Shown here piece by piece: positions 35,370 through 44,375 of a stretch of DNA of 64,000 nt (position 1 is the stretch's first letter; every line of letters starts with the position of its first letter). The notes below the pieces were generated by a model, which had not been told where the DNA came from, did no database searches, and saw only the letters and a list, made by a program, of their open reading frames with translations. The stretch lies in contig JAUSLL010000057.1 of assembly GCA_030649335.1 (NCBI GenBank), forward strand, positions 1-64,000, read 5' to 3'. The stretch is from Parvibaculum sp. GTDB lineage: Bacteria; Pseudomonadota; Alphaproteobacteria; Parvibaculales; Parvibaculaceae. A program made the position numbers and the translations under genes.

Positions 35370-36209
35370 ATGACCGCCATTGCCATTCATCCGATTTCAG
35401 GTGCGCTGGGCGCGGAAATTTCCGGCGTTGATCTGTCGCGCGAATTGAGCAACGGCGAATTTGACGCCGTGCATCAGGCCTTTCTCGATCATCAGGTGAT
35501 TTTCTTTCGTGATCAGCACCTGAGCCACGATCAGCACAAGGCTTTTGCACGGCGCTTCGGCACACTCAACATCCATCCTTACGTGAAGGGCATGGACGCG
35601 CATCCCGAGATCATGCAGATCATCAAGGAGCCCGATGACCGTGTGAATTTCGGCGGCGGCTGGCATTCCGATATGTCGTTTCTCGAAGAACCGGCATTGG
35701 GCTCATTGCTCTATGCCAAGCAGGTGCCGCCCTATGGCGGGGATACGCTGTGGGCCAACCAATACCTCGCCTATGAGACGCTGTCGGACGGCATGAAGGA
35801 AATGCTCGGACGCCTCAAAGCCGTGCACACAGCCAAGGGCGAGTATAGCGAGCGCGGCCATTCCGCCCAGAAGCGCGGTGCGATGGACGTGAAAACAGCG
35901 GGCGATGATGTGCCCTCATACGAACAACCCGTCGTGCGCACGCATCCCGAAACAGGGCGCAAGGCGCTTTATGTAAACCCCGCTTTCACGGAAAAATTCG
36001 TCGGCATGACGCGGCGCGAAAGCCTGCCGCTGCTCAATTATCTCTTCGATCATTGCACGCAGGAAGGCTTTACCTGCCGCTTCCGCTGGTCAGTGAACAC
36101 GCTCGCTTTTTGGGATAATCGCTGCACGCAGCATTTTGCGCTCAATGATTATCACGGCCACCGCCGCCATATGGAACGCGTAACTGTGAACGGCGATAAG
36201 CCTTTCTGA
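35370..36209 (+). CDS. TauD/TfdA-family Fe(II)/2-oxoglutarate dioxygenase
   Basis: A 279-residue non-heme iron dioxygenase. The facial triad is His99 and Asp101 in GGGWHSDMSF, plus His255 in CTQHFALNDY; Arg266 in GHRRHMERV should bind 2-oxoglutarate. Members hydroxylate taurine, alkyl sulfates, phenoxyacetates and related compounds using oxygen and 2-oxoglutarate. Substrate residues cannot be assigned by eye. It follows the GST gene and precedes the LolA-like/barrel pair by 91 bases. Confidence 0.88.
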   Translation: MTAIAIHPISGALGAEISGVDLSRELSNGEFDAVHQAFLDHQVIFFRDQHLSHDQHKAFARRFGTLNIHPYVKGMDAHPEIMQIIKEPDDRVNFGGGWHSDMSFLEEPALGSLLYAKQVPPYGGDTLWANQYLAYETLSDGMKEMLGRLKAVHTAKGEYSERGHSAQKRGAMDVKTAGDDVPSYEQPVVRTHPETGRKALYVNPAFTEKFVGMTRRESLPLLNYLFDHCTQEGFTCRFRWSVNTLAFWDNRCTQHFALNDYHGHRRHMERVTVNGDKPF

Positions 36210-36300
36210 CGGGTTTTAGAGATAAACCGCATAATCTTTCCTTTAAATCCGGCCCCGGCCCGTGCATCATCGCGCCCGTAAACTTTGGGAGTGGCGTGTG

Positions 36301-37137
36301 ATGATCCGTGTACAGGTTTGTGGTGTTTTGTTATCGGCTGCCTTGGCCCTGACTGTGGGCCTGCCCGCGCCTCAGGCGCATGCCGAAGCCGCAGGACTGC
36401 CGGCCACGTCCGCGCCTGCCGACCGCGGGACCGCCATCGCCATCGAAAACGACAAACGCGACAAAGGCTGGGGCGATGCCCGCGCCGACATGAAGATGGT
36501 GCTGACCAACGCGTCCGGCGAAACAAGCGAGCGCAGCTTGCGCTTTATGATGCTGGAAAACCCCGAAGCAAATGACGGCAACTGGAGCCTGATGACCTTC
36601 GACCGTCCGCGCGACATTGAAGGCACGGCGCTGCTGACCTATGCCCACCACAACGAAGCCGACGACCAGTGGCTCTATCTGCCTGCGGTGAAACGCGTGA
36701 AGCGCATTTCATCGTCAAACAAAGCGGGGGCTTTCGTCGGCAGCGAATTCGCCTTCGAAGATTTCTCAACGCAGCAGATGAGCAAGTTCGAATATATGTG
36801 GCTCCGCGACGAACCATGCGGCACGCTGCAATGCCATGTGGTGGAGCGCAAACCGCTCTACGAAGCATCGGGCTATACGCGCGAACTCGCATGGATCGAC
36901 ACCACCGATTATCAGTTTCGCAAAATCGATTATTACGACCGCAAGGACGCGCTGCTGAAAACGCTGACGCTCGACAATTATACTTTGTACGAAAATAAAT
37001 TCTGGCGGCCGCTTGAGCTGACCATGACGAACCATGAGAGCGGCAAGGCGACGAAATTGATCTGGACGGCCTATGCCTTCCGCACCGGCCTCACGAAAGA
37101 TGATTTCTCCACCGCGAGCCTGGAGCGTGCGCGTTGA
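36301..37137 (+). CDS. LolA-like outer-membrane lipoprotein-sorting-type periplasmic protein
   Basis: A 278-residue exported protein. A signal peptide (MIRVQVCGVLLSAALALTVG to AHA) precedes a LolA-like half-barrel domain of the kind found next to COG1033 RND exporters (PF17131-like). Typical stretches are NWSLMTFDRPRDIEGTALLTY, DDQWLYLPAVKRVKRISSSNKAGAFVGSEFAFED and REDxxxxCHVVERKP-like sequence around residues 175-195. The ATG at 36301 has GGGAG ten bases upstream. It is translationally coupled to the barrel gene. It presumably shuttles a hydrophobic ligand across the periplasm. Confidence 0.82.
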   Translation: MIRVQVCGVLLSAALALTVGLPAPQAHAEAAGLPATSAPADRGTAIAIENDKRDKGWGDARADMKMVLTNASGETSERSLRFMMLENPEANDGNWSLMTFDRPRDIEGTALLTYAHHNEADDQWLYLPAVKRVKRISSSNKAGAFVGSEFAFEDFSTQQMSKFEYMWLRDEPCGTLQCHVVERKPLYEASGYTRELAWIDTTDYQFRKIDYYDRKDALLKTLTLDNYTLYENKFWRPLELTMTNHESGKATKLIWTAYAFRTGLTKDDFSTASLERAR

Positions 37138-38345
37138 GCCATAAGCCCATATGGGCGCTGGCCGCGATCTTCATGGCGGCACCGGCTTATGCCCCCGCCT
37201 ATGCAGATGATCTGGGTTTGCGCGGCACGATCACGCCGGAAATCCGGCTCTTTCCGCAAGATCCAAGCGGCGCGAAACAAACAAACAGCGATCTGTCTGT
37301 TTCCGCCGAAGTGACTGCCAAATATTTTTTCGGTGCGGGCGGCAATCAATCCATCATCGTGACGCCTTTCGGTCGGCTCGATCAACGCGACCACAACCGC
37401 ACGCATTGGGACCTGCGCGAGGCGCGCTACGGGATCGTGGCGGGCGCTTGGGAATTGCGCGTCGGCTTCGACAAAGTCTTCTGGGGCGTGACCGAAGCGG
37501 TCCACCTTGTCGATGTCATCAATCAGGCCGACCTCCTCGAAGACCCGATCAAACAGGAGGTGCGCCTCGGCCAGCCGATGGTGCGGCTGCGCACGACGCA
37601 AAGTTTCGGCACGTTTGATTTTTTCCTGCTGCCCTATTTCCGCGAGCGCACTTACCCCAGCATTGACGGGCGACCCGCGACCGATATTCCTGTGGCGGGC
37701 GACCTCGCCACATATGAGAGCAGCCGCAAAGCGCGCCATGTGGATGCCGCCGTGCGCTACTCAAACAATTTCGGCGACATTGATCTGGGGCTTTCCTATT
37801 TTCAGGGCACGGGGCGCGACCCGATCCTCGCCCCCGCGCTCGACGCAAGCGGCTCGCTGGTGCTGGCGCCCTTCTATGCGCAGATCAAACAAAGTTCGTT
37901 CGATGTGCAGGCCACCAAAGGCGCATGGCTCTTCAAGGCGGAAGGCTATTGGCGCGACGAACTGGACCAGCAATATGAAGCGGCGACCGGCGGCATTGAA
38001 TATACGTTTTACGGGATCGCGGGCACGGAAAGCGACTTAGGCGTCGTCGCCGAATATGCGCTCGACAGCCGCGGCATGGTTGCCCGCGCGCCTTATCAGA
38101 ACGACGGCTTTCTCGCCTTGCGCTGGACCGCCAATGACGCGGCCTCGACAAGCCTGCTCGCAGGCATGGTGGTGGACGCCAGCACCGGCGCCCGCGGCTT
38201 CCGCTTCAAGGGTGAACGGCGGCTCGACGAGGATTATCACCTCTCGGTCGAAGCCTATGCCTTCGGCGATGTGCCGCAGAGTGACCCCGTCTACAGCGTT
38301 GCAGACGATGACTATTTGCAGATCCGTCTCGCGCGCTACTTCTGA
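37134..38345 (+). CDS. Outer-membrane beta-barrel protein
   Basis: A 403-residue exported protein. A signal peptide ending AYAPAYADD is followed by alternating amphipathic strands, and the last residue is phenylalanine (IRLARYF), the usual BAM recognition signature. The start is a TTG overlapping the previous stop as TTGA, with GGAG eight bases upstream, so expression is tied to the LolA-like protein. A family name is uncertain; DUF1302-like barrels occupy the same place in related loci. It may receive the hydrophobic cargo handled by the RND exporter and LolA-like protein. Confidence 0.75.
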   Translation: MSHKPIWALAAIFMAAPAYAPAYADDLGLRGTITPEIRLFPQDPSGAKQTNSDLSVSAEVTAKYFFGAGGNQSIIVTPFGRLDQRDHNRTHWDLREARYGIVAGAWELRVGFDKVFWGVTEAVHLVDVINQADLLEDPIKQEVRLGQPMVRLRTTQSFGTFDFFLLPYFRERTYPSIDGRPATDIPVAGDLATYESSRKARHVDAAVRYSNNFGDIDLGLSYFQGTGRDPILAPALDASGSLVLAPFYAQIKQSSFDVQATKGAWLFKAEGYWRDELDQQYEAATGGIEYTFYGIAGTESDLGVVAEYALDSRGMVARAPYQNDGFLALRWTANDAASTSLLAGMVVDASTGARGFRFKGERRLDEDYHLSVEAYAFGDVPQSDPVYSVADDDYLQIRLARYF

Positions 38346-38348
38346 GAC

Positions 38349-41300
38349 TTAATGCGCGGTGGCTGTCGCTGCGGCCGCTTCCGCGCGCCGCTGCTGCCAG
38401 AGCTTCACCAATAGATAGACCGTCGGCACGACAAAGAGCGTGAGCAATGTGCCGAAGCTCATGCCGCCGACAATGACCCAGCCAATGGCCTTGCGGCTTT
38501 CGGCACCCGCCCCTGAACTCAGAGCAAGAGGTGCTGCACCCAGCACCATCGCACCTGTCGTCATCAGGATCGGACGCAGGCGCAGACCGGCGGCTTCAAT
38601 GACCGCTTCCAGAACACTGCGGCCCTGATCGCGCAACTGATTGGAAAACTCCACTATCAAAATGCCGTGCTTCGTGATGAGGCCGACAAGCGTGATGAGA
38701 CCGACCTGACTATAGATGTTCATCGTCGTATTGGTGATGACCATCATGGCAAGTGCACCGGCAATCGACAGCGGCACACTGATCATGATGATGAACGGGT
38801 CGAGGAAACTTTCAAACTGAGCCGCCAGCACCAGATAAATGAAGACCAGCGCCAGAACAAAGGTGGCCGCCAAAGTACCCGATGATTTGACGAATTCGCG
38901 CATGCCGCCATCCACATCGGTTCTAACTGTGACGGGCAAAATTTCCTTTGCCGTCTTCTCCATGAATTTCAACGCCTCACCCATCGAATACCCCGTCGCG
39001 AGATTGGAGGTGATGGTGGCCGAGCGGAACTGGTTGAAGTGATTAAGCGAATCCGGTGCGACGGTTTCCTTCACCGTCACAAGGTTCGACAATTGCACCA
39101 TCTTGCCCGAAGCCGAACGCACATAGATGTCAGAAATGTCGTTCGGTGTGCGCCGGTCATCGTCGCCCACCTGAATGATCGCGTCGAACTGTTTGCCCTT
39201 TTGCTCAAACCGCGTCGCCTTGCGCCCGCCAAGGAAAGTCTCGAGCGTGCGGCCAACGGTGGCCACATCAATACCCGCGTCGATCACCTTGTCGCGGTTG
39301 ACCTGAATGTCGATCTGCGGCTTGTCGAGATGAAGGTCGGTGTCGGGAAAGACAAAGCCCTGATTTTTTCGCACCTTGTCCATCATGCGCTCGACGTAAT
39401 GCTCAAGATCATCGTAAGTGCCGGACGTCTGGATGACGAACTGGACAGGCTGCGAGCGCGAGCTTTGACCAAGCGATGGCGGATTGATCGCAAAAGCGAG
39501 AATGCCGGGAATATCTTTCAACTCACCGTTCACGCCCTCAACGATCTCTTTTTGCGTGCGTCCCCGATCACCCCAAGGCTGGAGAAGCGAGAAGGAAATG
39601 AGATTGGTGATCTGCGGGAAGCCGGAGACAACGAGATAACCTTGCACTTCCGGCACCTTGGAAATCACGCCCTCGACCTCACGCGCATAACGCTGCGTGA
39701 ACTGCAGCGTCGCCCCTTCTGGCGCACGACCGGCGATCATCAGGAAACCACGATCTTCAAGCGGCGCAAGCTCCTGATTGAGCACAAAGAACAGGCCGAC
39801 GCAGGACAGCGCCACACAACCCGCCGCGATGAGCACGGCACGCGATTTCTGCAACACATCGCTCAGCGTGCGCTTGTAAGCAGCATCCAACTGATCAAGC
39901 TTCTCACCGAGCACACGCTCGAACGTGCCGGACGACGCCTTGTGTCGCAACAGGCGCGAGCAAAGCATGGGCGTGAGCGTCAGCGCCATGAAGCCTGACA
40001 CGAGCACGGCGGAGGCGAGCGTCAACGCAAATTCGAGAAAGAGTTTGCCTGTGCGGCCCGTAGCAAAAGCCACCGGCGCGTAAACCGCCACCAGCGTCAG
40101 CGTCATGGAAATCACGGCAAAGGTAATTTCCTTGGACCCTTTGATCGCACCTTCGATGGGCGTCATGCCGTTTTCGATATGACGGTAAATATTTTCAAGC
40201 ACAACAATGGCGTCATCCACCACCATGCCGATGGCAAGCACCATCGACAACAAGGTCAACGTGTTGATGCTGAAGCCAAACGCAAACATAAGACCGAAAG
40301 TGCCGATGAGCGACACAGGGATCGTGACCACCGGAATAAACGAGGCACGCAAGGTCCTCAAAAAGAAGAAAATGACGAGCACGACGAGCACAGTGGCCTC
40401 GGCGATTGTCTCGTAAACCGACTTGATGGATTCCTCGATGAAGACCGAACTGTCAAAGCCCACGTAAGAACTCATGCCGGCGGGCAGATTGGGCGCCATC
40501 TCGTCGAGCGTGGCGCGCACGGCCTTGGAAACTTCAAGCGGATTGGCGGTCGCCTGTTTGACGATACCGATAGAGATAGAAGGCACACCATTATAGGTCG
40601 CACCGCGACGCACATCAGCCGCCGCTATCTCGATCTTGGCGACATCGCGCAAACGCACCTGATAATCGCCCGACTGTTTGACGACAATTTGGCCGAACTC
40701 TTCGGGCGTGGAGAGCGCCGTCTTGGCCAGCACTGTGAATTCACGATCCTTGCTTTCAATACGGCCTGAGGGAATTTCGGCGTTCTGCTGACGTACCGCG
40801 TTTTCAATGTCTTGCGCGGTCAGCTCGTATGCGGCAAGCCTTGCGCGGTCGAGCCAGATTCGCATCGAATAAAGACGCTCGCCAAAAATGAGAACCTGCG
40901 CGACACCCGGCTGGTTCTGCATCTGGTTTTTGACAACGCGGTCGAGGTAGTCGGTGATGTCGAGTTCGGACATGCGGTCCGACATAAAGGCGATGAACAT
41001 GATCGGCTGAGCATCAGCCTCGACCTTAGCGATGATCGGCTCGTCAATCTCGTCCGGCAACAAGCCGCGCACGCGACCAACACGGTCACGGATGTCACTG
41101 GCGGCGACATTGGGATCTGTTTCGAGCGTGAAGCGCGCAGTGACCTGCGACTGTTCAGGACGACTGGCCGACGACAGCACTTCGATGCCTTCAATGCCGG
41201 CAATGGATTCTTCAAGCGGCTGCGTGACTTCGCGCTCGATAACGGAAGCACTGGCACCGCGATAATTCGTGGTGATGGTAACGACCGGCTCATCAATGGT

Positions 41301-41414
41301 GGGATATTCGCGCACCGTCAGACGTTCATAGGAAACCGCACCGACAAGAACGAGGATGAGCGCGACGACTGTGGCAAAGACAGGACGACGAATGAAGAGT
41401 TCTGAAATATGCAT
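38349..41414 (-). CDS. RND multidrug-efflux permease (AcrB/MdtBC family)
   Basis: A 1021-residue inner-membrane proton/drug antiporter. It starts MHISELFIRRPVFATVVALI and has the paired acidic residues in helix 4 (GMVVDDAIVVLENIYRHIE, near residue 405), two large periplasmic loops and 12 helices. The second half carries VYLVLAAQFES-like and LITKHGILIVEFSNQLRDQG motifs. Length and order match AcrB/MexB-type permeases. No outer-membrane TolC gene is adjacent. It lies 11 bases downstream of its adaptor gene in the same operon. Confidence 0.93.
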   Translation of the reverse strand: MHISELFIRRPVFATVVALILVLVGAVSYERLTVREYPTIDEPVVTITTNYRGASASVIEREVTQPLEESIAGIEGIEVLSSASRPEQSQVTARFTLETDPNVAASDIRDRVGRVRGLLPDEIDEPIIAKVEADAQPIMFIAFMSDRMSELDITDYLDRVVKNQMQNQPGVAQVLIFGERLYSMRIWLDRARLAAYELTAQDIENAVRQQNAEIPSGRIESKDREFTVLAKTALSTPEEFGQIVVKQSGDYQVRLRDVAKIEIAAADVRRGATYNGVPSISIGIVKQATANPLEVSKAVRATLDEMAPNLPAGMSSYVGFDSSVFIEESIKSVYETIAEATVLVVLVIFFFLRTLRASFIPVVTIPVSLIGTFGLMFAFGFSINTLTLLSMVLAIGMVVDDAIVVLENIYRHIENGMTPIEGAIKGSKEITFAVISMTLTLVAVYAPVAFATGRTGKLFLEFALTLASAVLVSGFMALTLTPMLCSRLLRHKASSGTFERVLGEKLDQLDAAYKRTLSDVLQKSRAVLIAAGCVALSCVGLFFVLNQELAPLEDRGFLMIAGRAPEGATLQFTQRYAREVEGVISKVPEVQGYLVVSGFPQITNLISFSLLQPWGDRGRTQKEIVEGVNGELKDIPGILAFAINPPSLGQSSRSQPVQFVIQTSGTYDDLEHYVERMMDKVRKNQGFVFPDTDLHLDKPQIDIQVNRDKVIDAGIDVATVGRTLETFLGGRKATRFEQKGKQFDAIIQVGDDDRRTPNDISDIYVRSASGKMVQLSNLVTVKETVAPDSLNHFNQFRSATITSNLATGYSMGEALKFMEKTAKEILPVTVRTDVDGGMREFVKSSGTLAATFVLALVFIYLVLAAQFESFLDPFIIMISVPLSIAGALAMMVITNTTMNIYSQVGLITLVGLITKHGILIVEFSNQLRDQGRSVLEAVIEAAGLRLRPILMTTGAMVLGAAPLALSSGAGAESRKAIGWVIVGGMSFGTLLTLFVVPTVYLLVKLWQQRRAEAAAATATAH

Positions 41415-41425
41415 GAATACCGCCC

Positions 41426-42550
41426 TCAGCCTTTATGTGCTGAAGCAGCATCGTCGCTTGCAGGAACATCAGTGGCGGCTGGTTTTTCTTCACGCAGGAA
41501 CACCTGATCGTCGGGACGGACTTTGAGCTGCCCCGCCGTCACAATCCGCTCACCCGCGTTGACACCCGAGCGCACTTCAATCTCGCCAGCCAGACGCTCG
41601 CCGATCTCGATGGGACGCAATTCTGCGTGAAGCCCCGCCTCGCCTTTATCGACAACCACAAAGACCGCCTTCTCGCCGGTCTTTTGCGGCACAAGCGCGC
41701 TTTCAGGCAGAACCACCGAATGGCGCGTGGCCGTGACGATGTTTACGCGACCGAAAATGCCCGGACGCAGCTTGCCGCTTTCATTGGTCAGCGCGGCACG
41801 CACGCTGATGGCGCGGCCCGAAACGTCGATGACGGGATCAATGGCGGTGATGGCCCCCTGGAATGTTTCACCGGGCAGCGCGTCAAACGTCACACTGACG
41901 ATCTGGTCTTTGGAAATTTCAGTGAGATAGGTTTCCGACACACGGAAGTCGATACGCAGGTGGTCCACATCAGCAAGCGTCGCAATGGGATCGCCAGCCT
42001 TGAGATATTGGCCAAGGCTCACCTGACGCAGGCCGATGAGGCCGGCAAAAGGCGCAACAATATTGGCCTTGTCGAAATCAGCATTGGCGGCGGCGAGATC
42101 GGCCTCGGCGGAACGAAGGTCGTTGAGCGCTTCGTCAAGAGCGCGCTCGGTGCCGGAACCCTGTTTGCGCAACCGCTGGGCGCGGTCAAAATTGGCGCGC
42201 GTCAAGGTTACACGTGCTTGAGCCTGCATCTGATGAGCTTTGAGAGAACCTGAATCGATTGACACAATCATGTCGCCCTGTGCGAGGCGCTGGCCATCGA
42301 CAAAATCAATGCTGGTGACAATGCCATTAATCTCGGAACTGACAACAATTGACTGGTCGCCATCCAGCGTGCCGAGCGCAGAAATTTCAACCTGCACGTC
42401 GCGTTTTGCAGCCAGAACGGATTCGATTACCGGCGGCGGCGGCGGGCCCATGTCGTGGCCGCCAACAAGGCGCCATACGACGAGCCCGAGAAATGCCACG
42501 CCAGCCACCGCACCCACACCAATCGCGGTGTTCTTGTTCAATTTCGCCAT
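41426..42550 (-). CDS. RND periplasmic adaptor (membrane-fusion protein)
   Basis: A 374-residue MFP. One N-terminal signal/anchor helix (GVGAVAGVAFLGLVVWRLVGG) precedes a Pro-rich linker. The lipoyl half-motifs are GIVTSIDFVDGQRLAQGDMIVSID and FAGLIGLRQVSLGQYLKAGDP, flanking an alpha-helical hairpin. Beta-barrel and membrane-proximal domains follow. It bridges the RND permease to an outer-membrane channel. It is the first gene of the operon; its promoter lies within the 283-base gap that it shares with the divergent PAP2 gene. Confidence 0.92.
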   Translation of the reverse strand: MAKLNKNTAIGVGAVAGVAFLGLVVWRLVGGHDMGPPPPPVIESVLAAKRDVQVEISALGTLDGDQSIVVSSEINGIVTSIDFVDGQRLAQGDMIVSIDSGSLKAHQMQAQARVTLTRANFDRAQRLRKQGSGTERALDEALNDLRSAEADLAAANADFDKANIVAPFAGLIGLRQVSLGQYLKAGDPIATLADVDHLRIDFRVSETYLTEISKDQIVSVTFDALPGETFQGAITAIDPVIDVSGRAISVRAALTNESGKLRPGIFGRVNIVTATRHSVVLPESALVPQKTGEKAVFVVVDKGEAGLHAELRPIEIGERLAGEIEVRSGVNAGERIVTAGQLKVRPDDQVFLREEKPAATDVPASDDAASAHKG

Positions 42551-42833
42551 TCAATCCCGTGACAACAGCTTTCGCCGCGCCAATCCCTTTAACGCTACGT
42601 CATTATTCATCTGTGTTCGGCAAGTGCAGCGCGAATTTGCCCGACTTCCGCCCTGTCCCCAATGAAATAAGTGAGTTTCGCTTACAGTAAAATGGCAATT
42701 TGAATGCAATCCGGAATAGAGGTGCCATAAAGCGACGCAAGGGCACGCTGCGGCCTTCGCGTTCACTTTGGCCTCACGACTTCCATGCTAGACAAAATCG
42801 ATCCGCCCGAAAGTCAGCCTGAAAGAGTACCGC

Positions 42834-43442
42834 GTGTCCGCACAAACCCTTCTCCATATCCTGACCAATTTTGGTGATCAGGGCCTGATCCTGCCATTTG
42901 TCCTGTCGGTCGGCGCGATGCTCTGGTTCAGTCAGGCCCGGCGCGAGGCAATCATCTGGATTTTTGCGACCGGGGCGGCACTGGCCACAATGCTGCTGCT
43001 GAAACTCATGTTCCTGCCCTGCGGACATCTGCTGCCACAATGGCACCTGCGCAGCCCGAGCGGCCATGCGGCTTCGGCCTTTATCGCTTATGGCGGTTTT
43101 GCCGTGCTGGAAGCAAAATTGCGGACAGCACGATGGCAGCGCGTGGCCATTCTCGGCGCGGGTTTCCTCTTTGCCTGCATGATCGCCGGATCGCGGCTTG
43201 CACTGCATGTTCACTCCCTGCCGGAAGTCCTGCTCGGCAGCCTCGTCGGGCTGGGAACACCCCTAATTCTATTGTGGAAAATCCGCCCGCAATTCCGCCG
43301 CACGCTGGCGCGACCCTTGCTGCTCGCGCCACTGGTGCCGCTTGCTCTGCTGATCGCGCTGCGCGGCGAGACATTGCATGTCGAAGGACATATCGCGGCC
43401 ATTGCCGTGCGCTTGGCAGCAGCGCTCGGCATCTGCGCCTGA
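42834..43442 (+). CDS. PAP2-superfamily membrane phosphatase
   Basis: A 202-residue membrane protein with about six helices. PAP2 motif 2 is RSPSGHAASAF and motif 3 is AGSRLALHVHSLPEVLLG, where His replaces part of the usual SRxxxxxHxxxD pattern and Glu takes the Asp place. The Lys-rich motif 1 is weak (LLKLMFLPCGH). It could dephosphorylate a lipid phosphate such as undecaprenyl pyrophosphate or phosphatidate. The start is GTG at 42834 with GAAAGAG upstream. It is divergent from the efflux operon. Confidence 0.75.
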   Translation: MSAQTLLHILTNFGDQGLILPFVLSVGAMLWFSQARREAIIWIFATGAALATMLLLKLMFLPCGHLLPQWHLRSPSGHAASAFIAYGGFAVLEAKLRTARWQRVAILGAGFLFACMIAGSRLALHVHSLPEVLLGSLVGLGTPLILLWKIRPQFRRTLARPLLLAPLVPLALLIALRGETLHVEGHIAAIAVRLAAALGICA

Positions 43443-43494
43443 GATCGGGATTTAGAAAAATCGCGCTTTACGAAAAGGCGGGGAAGTCCGGCAA

Positions 43495-43569
43495 TGGTGG
43501 GCGTGGCCGGGATTGAACCGACGACCCCCTCGATGTCAACGAGGTGCTCTCCCGCTGAGCTACACGCCC
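43495..43569 (-). tRNA. tRNA-Val (GAC anticodon)
   Basis: On the minus strand GGGCGTG opens the acceptor stem and pairs with CACGCCC; discriminator A and an encoded CCA follow (43497-43495). The D arm AGCTCAGCGGGAGAGC, the anticodon arm CCTCG-TTGACAT-CGAGG and a T arm with GGTTCAATCC are all canonical. The anticodon GAC reads valine codons GUC/GUU. It lies next to cpdR, a combination seen in other Hyphomicrobiales. Confidence 0.97.
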
Positions 43570-43707
43570 ATTGCCATGCGGTGGCCGGAAACGCGTCTCC
43601 GGCTTGAGACGGACCGTATAACGGGGATGCGGGGTAAAGACAAGGCAGAAGAACAGTGGCTGACCGGCTCATTTGCGAGCGGGCGGATCAGCAGCACCAG
43701 GGCTGCG

Positions 43708-44067
43708 TCAGGCAGCCATCAGACGTTCGACTTCGGCCACCAAATCACGCAGATGGAAGGGCTTGGAAAGCACCTTGGCATCCTTGGGGGTTTCGGTTTC
43801 CGGGTTGAGCGCCACAGCGGCAAAACCGGTGATGAACATAATCTTGAGGGTCGGGTCGAGTTCGGCAGCACGACGCGCCAGTTCAATCCCGTCCATTTCC
43901 GGCATGACAATATCGGTCAGCAGAATGTCGAAAATATCGTCTTTGAGTTTGCTGTGGGCATCATGGCCGTTGCCGAAGGATTCGACATCATGACCGGCAT
44001 TCTGGAGCGCTTTGGCCAGAAAGCGGCGCATGGAATCATCGTCTTCGGCTAGTAAAATGCGCGCCAT
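43708..44067 (-). CDS. cpdR: Single-domain response regulator CpdR
   Basis: A 119-residue stand-alone receiver, MARILLAEDDDSMRRFLAKAL. Phospho-acceptor Asp52 lies in LLTDIVMPEMDGIELARRA. FITGFAAVAL and VLSKPFHLRDLVAEVERLMAA follow, nearly the CpdR consensus known from Caulobacter and Sinorhizobium. Unphosphorylated CpdR delivers ClpXP to substrates such as CtrA during the cell cycle; the CckA-ChpT relay phosphorylates it. The ATG at 44067 is the family start. A 308-base gap separates it from the divergent amidohydrolase gene. Confidence 0.93.
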   Translation of the reverse strand: MARILLAEDDDSMRRFLAKALQNAGHDVESFGNGHDAHSKLKDDIFDILLTDIVMPEMDGIELARRAAELDPTLKIMFITGFAAVALNPETETPKDAKVLSKPFHLRDLVAEVERLMAA

Positions 44068-44308
44068 AGGCTCCGCCCGTCTCTGAAAGTCCACCTTATC
44101 CCTGCTCGCAGCGAGCGCCCCGGGATACCCGCTGCCAATCTAGTTTTAATTGGTAAAGGGGCTGTGAACGCGGGTTGTGTCTGCCCGACTATGACACTGT
44201 GGCGCGCGCGCACCAAGGAGACCGGTTTTCCTGTTTCATCCAAAACACCCCCTGTCGCACCCTGCCCTATGCCATGCTACGCTTTCGCAAAGGTCGGTCG
44301 TCAAACGG

Positions 44309-44342
44309 CCTGATCTTGTCGTCGCCCTGATCTTGTCGTCGC
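44309..44342 (+). repeat. Perfect 17-bp tandem duplication in the cpdR/amidohydrolase gap
   Basis: CCTGATCTTGTCGTCGC occurs twice without a spacer. It lies 34 bases before the ATG of the amidohydrolase gene, within the divergent 308-base gap (44068-44375). The rest of that gap shows no convincing promoter or RNA structure by eye. Confidence 0.85.
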
Positions 44343-44375
44343 ATATTGCGGCATTCGCGCGGAATCCCAGCCCCC

